64,000 bases of DNA, taken from the NCBI RefSeq assembly GCF_000024005.1, contig NC_013132.1, positions 806,001 through 870,000 of the forward strand, in the 5' to 3' direction. Positions 24,622 through 31,439 of the stretch are shown here, in pieces. Numbering within the stretch: the stretch's first letter is position 1; each line of letters starts with the position of its first letter. A program made the position numbers and the translations under genes. This DNA is from Chitinophaga pinensis DSM 2588. Its GTDB lineage: Bacteria > Bacteroidota > Bacteroidia > Chitinophagales > Chitinophagaceae. The notes under the pieces were generated by a model. The model made no database searches. It saw only the letters and a program-made list of their open reading frames with translations, and was not told the DNA's origin.

Positions 24622-25296
24622 ATGTTCCGTTATCTCCTTACAGTAGTACTCGTTATTGCCTCCGCTACAGCAGGCTTCTCCCAGAAAGGATTGTATGATG
24701 CCTCCCAGGAATGGCCGGTGAAGATCGACGATGGCTGGTTTACTGCCCGTACACTTACTTTTGGCCCTTACAGCACCTCCTCCCGCAAAAACGGCATCGA
24801 CCGGAATATAGACCTCTCTTTCATCAAATCTCCCCAGCATGCGTTTAATATCCGGGTAAAAGGACAAGAGCAGGACATACTTATACAGGTGGCACAAGCG
24901 GCCCATATTGCCTTTTCCGGACTCTCTCTGCCCTCATTTCTGGACAAAATGCCCGCGACTGCACTCTTCTCCTACATAGGGATCAATGCGGCTAAAAACG
25001 AGCCCTTAAAGCAATGGCAGCTTATCCTGAAAGACATGAATTACCTGGAGTTGAATGACAATAAACCGGCAGGAGTACTGCGTTCCCCGGAGACGGAGCT
25101 GCGCGTTACGGCAAATAACCGTTTTGGCGCCCATAATTCCTATGAAAACATCTGTTATGAATTCCACCTTCGTAAACAGGTGGTAGCGGCTGTAGTGACC
25201 GGGGAACATCCCCGTGTATGGATGAGCGCGGATATAGAGAGAAATGCGCTTCAACCAATTCTTGCAGCGGCCATTGGCGCGCTGCTTGTCAGATAA
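24622..25296 (+). CDS. Secreted protein of unknown function
   Basis: A 224-residue protein with a signal peptide (MFRYLLTVVLVIASATAGFS). The mature part has no recognised motif; it is mixed hydrophobic and polar, consistent with a periplasmic or outer-membrane-associated beta-rich domain. It begins 15-20 bp after the preceding terminator and converges on the epimerase gene with a 7-bp gap. I do not recognise the family. Confidence 0.6.
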   Translation: MFRYLLTVVLVIASATAGFSQKGLYDASQEWPVKIDDGWFTARTLTFGPYSTSSRKNGIDRNIDLSFIKSPQHAFNIRVKGQEQDILIQVAQAAHIAFSGLSLPSFLDKMPATALFSYIGINAAKNEPLKQWQLILKDMNYLELNDNKPAGVLRSPETELRVTANNRFGAHNSYENICYEFHLRKQVVAAVVTGEHPRVWMSADIERNALQPILAAAIGALLVR

Positions 25297-25303
25297 TGTT
25301 GTT

Positions 25304-26284
25304 TTATTGCTGTTGCTGGTCCTGTAGAAAGGCTTTACACATGTCAGCAATCGTCTTTTCAAGGGGTATATAGGTGAAATCAGGCAATGCCTGCTGCATC
25401 TTATCACTATTATAAAAAACCTGCATTTGTGCGGTTCGGGCAGTTTCTTTTGTGAGAATGCTCTTTTTACCGGTGATCTTGCTCTTCAATGCCTCCATTC
25501 TCCACACAATTTCAGCCATCCATGGCTTTACAGGTATATGTGGCGCTTTCTTGCCCAGTTGTTCCGCCATCTGCCGGAACAGGTCATAGTACTTCCAGTT
25601 ATCAGTAGAGACCACAAAACGCTCACCGTCTACATCACTTTCCATCAGGCGGTACATGACTTCAGCCACATCCCGGACATCGGTAAATCCGTTAATGCCC
25701 TGGGTATAGTAAGGAAATTCTTTCCAGGCGTTTTTAATCAGCGCTCCTGAACCATCATTCCAGTACCCTGATCCGAGGATGATACTCGGGTTTACAATAG
25801 CCACCTCTAGTCCTTCCGCACGACCTCTCCATACTTCCATTTCTGAGAAGTACTTGCTGACAGCATACTTGGAATTGTTCTTACTTTCCTGCCATTCACA
25901 CGATTCATCCAGCCTGCCCGCTTTGGCTCTTCCCAACGCAGCAACGGAACTCACATGTACCAGCTTTCTGACGCCGGCATCAATGGCCATGTTGACCACA
26001 TTCGCAGTTCCCTCCACATTCACCTTCATCATGGTTGCATGTTCTCCGGGACTAAAAGACACGACAGCTGCGCAGTGATAGACCCTGTCTATCCCCACCA
26101 TCGCCTCTTCCAGTGAGATAACGTCCAGTACATCTCCCTGGAACCATTCTATTTTATGCTGAATATCTTTTACCTGCTGAGGAATTTTTTTGCGGTACAA
26201 TGCACGTACCGGCTCCCCGACATTCACCAGTTTCCGTAATAAATGACTGCCTAAAAAACCTGTTCCTCCCGTTACTAAAATCAT
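25304..26284 (-). CDS. NAD-dependent epimerase/dehydratase (extended SDR)
   Basis: A 326-residue extended SDR with the Rossmann motif VTGGTGFLGSHLL at the N-terminus and the catalytic YAVSKYFSE (Tyr and Lys). It resembles dihydroflavonol-reductase-like and nucleoside-sugar epimerases; the substrate is unknown. The start is ATG 26284, since the Rossmann motif begins within five residues; the longer frame to 26350 would run into the upstream gene. It lies 19 bp after the 3-hydroxyacyl-CoA dehydrogenase gene, so the two are co-transcribed. Confidence 0.82.
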   Translation of the reverse strand: MILVTGGTGFLGSHLLRKLVNVGEPVRALYRKKIPQQVKDIQHKIEWFQGDVLDVISLEEAMVGIDRVYHCAAVVSFSPGEHATMMKVNVEGTANVVNMAIDAGVRKLVHVSSVAALGRAKAGRLDESCEWQESKNNSKYAVSKYFSEMEVWRGRAEGLEVAIVNPSIILGSGYWNDGSGALIKNAWKEFPYYTQGINGFTDVRDVAEVMYRLMESDVDGERFVVSTDNWKYYDLFRQMAEQLGKKAPHIPVKPWMAEIVWRMEALKSKITGKKSILTKETARTAQMQVFYNSDKMQQALPDFTYIPLEKTIADMCKAFLQDQQQQ

Positions 26285-26303
26285 GAAGTAAGTCCCGTTT
26301 GCG

Positions 26304-27164
26304 TCAAAGATAATTATAAAATCCCTTCCCGGTTTTCTTTCCGAGTGCACCTTCTTCTACTTTCTCTATCTGTAACGAACTGGGGGTAAAACGGGGCGCC
26401 TGGTCATACGCGGTATAAATCGAACGGGTAACCGCCAGATTTATATCATTACCGATCAGGTCCATCAAGGCAAACGGCCCCATACGAAAGCCAGCGCTTT
26501 CCATTAAACGATCAATTTTTTTATAATCTGCCACTCCTTCAGCGGCTATCTGCATTGCTTCCAGGTAATAATGCCGTGCCACCCTGTTCACAATAAACCC
26601 CGGTGTATCTTTCGCCATTACGGGTGTTTTCCCCATTTTACCGGCCAGGGTATATAACAACTCCGCTACCGCGGGCGCAGTTTCATCGCCACTCACAATT
26701 TCCACCAGCTTCATCAAAGGCGCCGGATTAAAAAAATGCATACCGGCCACCCGTTCCGGATGTATAATGTCTTTTGCTATCAGCGAGATGGAAAGGGAAG
26801 AAGTATTACTGGCAAAAATGGTATCTCGTCCGTTGACCTCTGCCAGTTTTCTAAACAGGTCCTTTTTGATGTCTGGTCGTTCTACAATCGCCTCAATAAC
26901 GACGTCTGCCTGACATTTATTGATATCTGCGGTGGTAGTGTAGCGTTGCAGTGTTCCCGCTTTTTCCTCCCGGGTCATACGTCCTTTGCTGACTGCCTTA
27001 TCCAGATATTCTTCCAGTCGCTGCTGACTACCTTCCAGTGCAGCCGTCTGCAGGTCATAAAGAACGGCATAATATCCGCTCATAGCCGCTACCTGGGCGA
27101 TACCGGCGCCCATCGTACCGGCGCCGCATACAACGATAGTTTTTATCTGATCGATCGTCAACAT
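26304..27164 (-). CDS. 3-hydroxyacyl-CoA (3-hydroxybutyryl-CoA) dehydrogenase
   Basis: A 286-residue NAD-dependent enzyme that oxidises 3-hydroxyacyl-CoA in fatty-acid or butyrate-type metabolism. The N-terminal Rossmann motif is VVCGAGTMGAGIAQ, the catalytic His lies in AGMHFFNPAPLMKLVEIV, and the C-terminal helical domain includes KDTPGFIVNRV. Length equals the single-domain PaaH/Hbd type. I start it at ATG 27164. It follows the pheS terminator, so it may have its own promoter or depend on read-through. Confidence 0.9.
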   Translation of the reverse strand: MLTIDQIKTIVVCGAGTMGAGIAQVAAMSGYYAVLYDLQTAALEGSQQRLEEYLDKAVSKGRMTREEKAGTLQRYTTTADINKCQADVVIEAIVERPDIKKDLFRKLAEVNGRDTIFASNTSSLSISLIAKDIIHPERVAGMHFFNPAPLMKLVEIVSGDETAPAVAELLYTLAGKMGKTPVMAKDTPGFIVNRVARHYYLEAMQIAAEGVADYKKIDRLMESAGFRMGPFALMDLIGNDINLAVTRSIYTAYDQAPRFTPSSLQIEKVEEGALGKKTGKGFYNYL

Positions 27165-27189
27165 AGTGGAATTTTTCAGGGGTAAAAAA

Positions 27190-27236
27190 CAAAGGAGAAA
27201 ACGGCGGTAATATCGAACGCGCGTTTTCTCCTTGTA
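27190..27236 (-). terminator. Terminator after pheS
   Basis: On the minus strand AAGGAGAAAACG and CGTTTTCTCCTT (27192-27203 and 27222-27233) form a 12-bp stem followed by a T-rich run. It sits between pheS and the dehydrogenase gene. Confidence 0.75.
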
Positions 27237-27255
27237 AAAAGAATATAGTCTACGG

Positions 27256-28284
27256 TCAAAGCGCTCCTTCAAACTGCTCCAGGAACCTTGTATCGTTCTC
27301 GGAGAACAGGCGCAGGTCTTTGATCTGATAATTCAACATGGTAATACGCTCGATACCCATACCGAAAGCAAAGCCGGTATATTTCTCAGGATCGATACCA
27401 CAGTTTTCCAGCACTTTCGGATGCACCATACCACATCCCAGGATTTCCACCCAGCCGGTATGTTTACAAACGTTACAGCCGGAACCGCCACAGATCTGGC
27501 AGGAAATATCCATTTCCGCACTTGGCTCTGTGAATGGGAAATAAGAAGGACGGAAACGGATACGTGTAGTGTCTCCGAACAGTTCCTTCACGAAGTGGTA
27601 AAGCGTCTGTTTCAGGTCCGCAAATGACACATTTTCATCGATATACAATCCTTCTACCTGGTGGAAGAAGCAATGCGCTCTCGCAGAAATCGTCTCATTA
27701 CGGTATACACGACCCGGGCAGATGATACGGATAGGCAGCTTGCCTGACTCCATCGCTCTTACCTGTACGGAAGAGGTATGGGTACGCAGCAACCAATCCG
27801 GATGTTTGCTGATGTAAAACGTATCCTGCATATCTCGCGCAGGATGGTTTTCCGGCAGGTTTAACGCCGTGAAGTTATGCCAGTCGTCCTCTATTTCCGG
27901 ACCTTCTGCAATAGCAAAACCCAGACGTTCAAATATGCTGATAATCTTATTTCTTACTACGCTGATCGGGTGACGGGAACCCAGTCTGTGTGGCTCTTCC
28001 GGCAGTGTCAGATCAATATCGGTGCTGGCGGCAGCGCCGTTTTCCTTCAGGTGCTCAAATTGAGTATACCTTTCCTCTGCCAGCTGTTTAAAGCCGTTCA
28101 GGACCTGTCCGAACTCTTTTTTACGCTCGTTAGGTACCTGTTTCATTTCGCCAAACATGGCCTTAACAATTCCTTTGGTTCCAAGGAATTTGATGCGGTA
28201 TTGTTCAAGGTCCGCAGCTGTGGCTGGTTCAAAAGCCAGAATCTCCTGTTTGTAGGCAGCTATTTGCTGTTCTATCTGCTCCAT
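27256..28284 (-). CDS. pheS: Phenylalanine-tRNA ligase alpha subunit
   Basis: A 342-residue class II aminoacyl-tRNA synthetase subunit. An N-terminal coiled-coil (1-90) is followed by the catalytic core with motif 2 (RVYRNETISARAHCFFHQVEGLYID) and motif 3 (GFAFGMGIERITMLNY). A Cys-rich insertion CQICGGSGCNVCKHTGW may bind zinc, as in some PheS proteins. Start ATG 28284 fits the family; the next codons upstream are unlikely. It begins only 16 bp after the stop of an OmpR-type regulator, so the two-component genes and pheS probably share a transcript. Confidence 0.95.
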   Translation of the reverse strand: MEQIEQQIAAYKQEILAFEPATAADLEQYRIKFLGTKGIVKAMFGEMKQVPNERKKEFGQVLNGFKQLAEERYTQFEHLKENGAAASTDIDLTLPEEPHRLGSRHPISVVRNKIISIFERLGFAIAEGPEIEDDWHNFTALNLPENHPARDMQDTFYISKHPDWLLRTHTSSVQVRAMESGKLPIRIICPGRVYRNETISARAHCFFHQVEGLYIDENVSFADLKQTLYHFVKELFGDTTRIRFRPSYFPFTEPSAEMDISCQICGGSGCNVCKHTGWVEILGCGMVHPKVLENCGIDPEKYTGFAFGMGIERITMLNYQIKDLRLFSENDTRFLEQFEGAL

Positions 28285-28300
28285 AGGTCGCAAAGATAAT

Positions 28301-28990
28301 TTAAAAGATCAGTTTATAACCAACCCCCCTTATATTCACGATCTGGACCCTCGGATCGTCTTTCAGATACCTTCTCAGTTTGGTAATAAACACATCCATA
28401 CTCCGGGCATTAAAGAAGCTGTCATCTCCCCACAGATCCATCAAAACAGTCTTCCTTTCCATTACCTGGTTCAGGTTTTCCGATAAGCGCCGCAGTATCT
28501 CCGCTTCCCGGTGGGAGAGGAACTCTGTATGATTATTACGGGTCAGCGTCTGCTTGGTATAATTGAAGTGATACTGGCCAATCGTAATGCTGTCATTACT
28601 GGCAGCAGGCGCAGCGCCAGGAGCATTCTTAAACCGCTCCAGCAGGGCCTTGATACGGACGATCAGCTCATCCATGCTGAATGGCTTTTTCAGATAGTCG
28701 TTTCCGCCCAGTTCAAACCCCTTCACCACATCTGTCGTCTGGGATTTGGCCGTCAGAAATATGATCGGCGTCGTCTTATCCAGTTTCCTGATCTCCGTGG
28801 TCACTGTAAAGCCGTCCATATTAGGCATCATGATATCCAGTACAACCACATCCGGCTGATGTTCCTGATACAAACGGAGTCCTTCTTTTCCGTCTGCCGC
28901 ATATAACATCTCAAAGCCCCTCATTTCCAGGCTGTCTTTCACGATCTGTCCCAATTGCCATTCATCCTCTATCAGTAATACTTTCGACAT
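28301..28990 (-). CDS. OmpR-family response regulator
   Basis: A 229-residue regulator with receiver domain (IEDEW, phospho-acceptor Asp52 in VVLDIMMPNMDG, Lys in NDYLKKPF) and a winged-helix DNA-binding domain (about 128-229, ending NIRGVGYKLIF). It follows its kinase by 11 bp and precedes pheS by 16 bp. The phased TTAAC repeats upstream of the divergent GLPGLI gene are a candidate target, by analogy with direct-repeat binding of this family. Confidence 0.92.
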   Translation of the reverse strand: MSKVLLIEDEWQLGQIVKDSLEMRGFEMLYAADGKEGLRLYQEHQPDVVVLDIMMPNMDGFTVTTEIRKLDKTTPIIFLTAKSQTTDVVKGFELGGNDYLKKPFSMDELIVRIKALLERFKNAPGAAPAASNDSITIGQYHFNYTKQTLTRNNHTEFLSHREAEILRRLSENLNQVMERKTVLMDLWGDDSFFNARSMDVFITKLRRYLKDDPRVQIVNIRGVGYKLIF

Positions 28991-29001
28991 AGTTGTACGT
29001 A

Positions 29002-30441
29002 TTAAACCAGTATTTGTATGATAAATTCACTTCCTTTTTCCGGTTCGCTGTTGACGGAGATAGTACCGCTATGCAGTTCCACGATCTTCTTCACATAACT
29101 CAGCCCCAGTCCGAACCCTTTTACATTGTGCAGATTACCGGTAGGCACACGGAAAAAGGTATCAAAAATGTTCTGCTGATAGATCTTCGGGATACCGATA
29201 CCATTATCTTTCACCTTGATTATCAACCTGCTTCCCTCCAGGGAGGTCTTGATATATACGGAAGGCTGATCCCCGGAATATTTTATCGCGTTGTCTACCA
29301 GATTGCTCACCGCATTGGTCAGATGCGTTCTGTCGACTTTTACCAGGCGTTCTCCGACCAGGTTGTCAAACCGGAACTGTACCGGGCGACCGGACTTCAG
29401 CTGGTGATTGGTAATGATGCTGTCCATCATATCACTGAGATCTGTCGGTTCCCTGAACAGTTCTATTTCCTCTCTTTCTTCTGCTGCAATATGCAATACT
29501 TTCTCCACCAGATCTGACAAACGTTGCAATTCCTGCTTGGAGATATCCAGGTAAGTCTGGGTTTTACGCTGATCATTGAGCGCATTAAAGTTCTGCATGG
29601 CTTCCACCGCAGCGTATACGGTCGCAATAGGCGTTTTCAGCTCATGCGTCATGTTATTGATAAAATCATTTTTCACCTCCGACAAACGCTTCTGTTTCAA
29701 TATGGTACGCAACATATACACAAAACAGATGGTAGTCAGTACCAGCAATACCAGCGAGCCCACCAGCGTCCACATCATCTTCGCCAGGATATACTGTAAA
29801 GGTGACTCAAACTTCGCCTGTACAAACAGATTGCTGGCAGGATTGAATGGAATCTTGGAGGTTTGTAACGGAGGTCTTTTACGCAGACTATCCCTGAAAC
29901 TATCCCTGGAATAACCATTGAAATCGATATGGAAAGTATCCAGCTCATACCCTGTCAGGATCTGGCGGGAATGCAGTTCTGCGGTAAATACTGAATCCAG
30001 TTTCACCAGCTTCACACTATCGCTTGTCAGGTTATTCAGCAGTATCAGATCTGAGATCTGCCGTGCCAGGGTATCAACATATTCACGTTTGGAAGGATCA
30101 TTGTTATAGCGGAATTCTCTCCTACGTTTAACCGTATCTGTTACATTTTCCCTTTGCAGATGGATCGTGCGCATGTCCGGTTCTCCGGAAGGAGGAGGCA
30201 TATCATGTGGCGACAGCCGGAACGAATCGCGGTCACGATCTTTCCCGAAATTCCTGAAGTAACGGCGGGCATCCGCAAACTGTTTGTTGAAGACAGCCGT
30301 ACGCAGGGATTCATTAATATCCTTGTTGAACTGATCAAGTTGTATATGATAGGAGTTGTATAACCAGTATCCCTGAAACAGGTAAATGCCGACTATACAT
30401 ACACACATTAGTATCAGAATATTGCGGATCCGCTGACGCAT
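29002..30441 (-). CDS. Membrane sensor histidine kinase
   Basis: A 479-residue kinase. One membrane segment (about 9-28), a large periplasmic region (about 30-215) rich in Arg, Asp and Pro, a second membrane segment (about 224-247), then the H-box with His266 in INNMTHELKTPIATVYAA and an ATPase domain with VKDNGIGIP and GFGLGLSYVKKI. I use ATG 30441; the frame also has a TTG three codons upstream. The gene is divergent from the GLPGLI/outer-membrane operon, suggesting it monitors the envelope and controls that operon. Confidence 0.9.
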   Translation of the reverse strand: MRQRIRNILILMCVCIVGIYLFQGYWLYNSYHIQLDQFNKDINESLRTAVFNKQFADARRYFRNFGKDRDRDSFRLSPHDMPPPSGEPDMRTIHLQRENVTDTVKRRREFRYNNDPSKREYVDTLARQISDLILLNNLTSDSVKLVKLDSVFTAELHSRQILTGYELDTFHIDFNGYSRDSFRDSLRKRPPLQTSKIPFNPASNLFVQAKFESPLQYILAKMMWTLVGSLVLLVLTTICFVYMLRTILKQKRLSEVKNDFINNMTHELKTPIATVYAAVEAMQNFNALNDQRKTQTYLDISKQELQRLSDLVEKVLHIAAEEREEIELFREPTDLSDMMDSIITNHQLKSGRPVQFRFDNLVGERLVKVDRTHLTNAVSNLVDNAIKYSGDQPSVYIKTSLEGSRLIIKVKDNGIGIPKIYQQNIFDTFFRVPTGNLHNVKGFGLGLSYVKKIVELHSGTISVNSEPEKGSEFIIQILV

Positions 30442-30530
30442 AACTGCCAATTTTCACTGTTAAGATGAGCTCCCCGGCAAAGGGGGTATGCTGCAAAACT
30501 ATTGGTTCCTGCTATACCCGCTCTATCCCA

Positions 30531-30566
30531 TTAACAATAATTAACAGTAAATAAAGCTATTTAACC
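30531..30566 (+). promoter_or_regulatory. Phased TTAAC direct repeats, candidate response-regulator site
   Basis: TTAAC occurs at 30531-30535, 30541-30545 and 30561-30565, that is at 0, 10 and 30 bp, all on one DNA face. The array lies in the divergent region between a kinase/regulator pair and the GLPGLI gene, about 50 bp before its ATG. Direct repeats at 10-11 bp are the usual binding pattern of OmpR/PhoB-type regulators. Confidence 0.45.
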
Positions 30567-30616
30567 AACAAATGAAAACCGAATAATGACTTTTGTATCA
30601 GAAAAAATCAGCGCAT

Positions 30617-31390
30617 ATGAAGCACTTATCAAAGACTCTACTCAGCGCCGCACTGGTTGCCTTTACCGGTATGACGGCGTTTGCACAGGATAAAAATACT
30701 GGCGTAATCGACTACGAAGTGAATGCAAAAATGCCCCAGCGTGGTGGTACAGAAGGCGATGGCGAAGAACAGGTAATCACCTTTAACCAGCATTTTTACT
30801 TCACCGGTGGCAAAGGCAAGCTGGACACAGAACGTCCTAACTTTGGCGGTGGCAACTTTGGTGGTCAGCGTCCGGGTGGCGGCAATGGCGGTCCCGGTGG
30901 TAATGGTCCACGTGGGGGCGGCGGTCGTTTCGGCGGTATGCGTAACTTCGGAAATGCCTATGTAGACCTGACGGGAAAGAAATACCTCCAGATCTTCTCT
31001 AAACCAGAAGACACGACAAAGGTTTACTATGCCGAAGAAGCCTATACCCCTGCAAAAGATCCAAAACTGAGCGACAAAACCAAAAAGATCGCTGGTTTAA
31101 CCTGTAAGAAAGCTACCGTTACCGTACGTAACGAAGAATATACAGTATGGTACACCCAGGATCTTCCTTTCAGTTACAGCCCGATCAACGGTCTGCTGCC
31201 TGATGGTAATGGCGTTGTACTCTCCGCAGAAGGCAGCCGTCGCTCCTTTAACGCGATCAAAGTAGATTTTAAACCTGTCACTACTGACATCTCTATACCT
31301 GCGAATGCAGAAAAAGTAACGGAAGACCAGATGCGTGATATGCGCCGCGAAGCGATGCAGAAATTCCGTGAACGGCAGAATGGAAACTAG
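30617..31390 (+). CDS. GLPGLI-family secreted protein with a Gly-rich insert
   Basis: A 257-residue exported protein (signal peptide ending GMTAFAQ). It has the GLPGLI/DUF-type arrangement: an N-terminal strand pair (GVIDYEVNAKMP), then IAGLTCKKATVTV, then a WYTQDLPFSYSPINGLLPDGNGVVL stretch in place of the name-giving motif. Residues about 78-107 are a Gly/Pro/Arg-rich low-complexity insert. I start it at ATG 30617, where the signal peptide begins. The gene lies 49 bp before an outer-membrane barrel gene, a pairing common in Bacteroidota; the biochemical role is unknown. Confidence 0.8.
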   Translation: MKHLSKTLLSAALVAFTGMTAFAQDKNTGVIDYEVNAKMPQRGGTEGDGEEQVITFNQHFYFTGGKGKLDTERPNFGGGNFGGQRPGGGNGGPGGNGPRGGGGRFGGMRNFGNAYVDLTGKKYLQIFSKPEDTTKVYYAEEAYTPAKDPKLSDKTKKIAGLTCKKATVTVRNEEYTVWYTQDLPFSYSPINGLLPDGNGVVLSAEGSRRSFNAIKVDFKPVTTDISIPANAEKVTEDQMRDMRREAMQKFRERQNGN

Positions 31391-31439
31391 CTAAGAACTG
31401 TAAGTTTGCATCGTTTCCTCTTTTACCAATACTCTTTTC

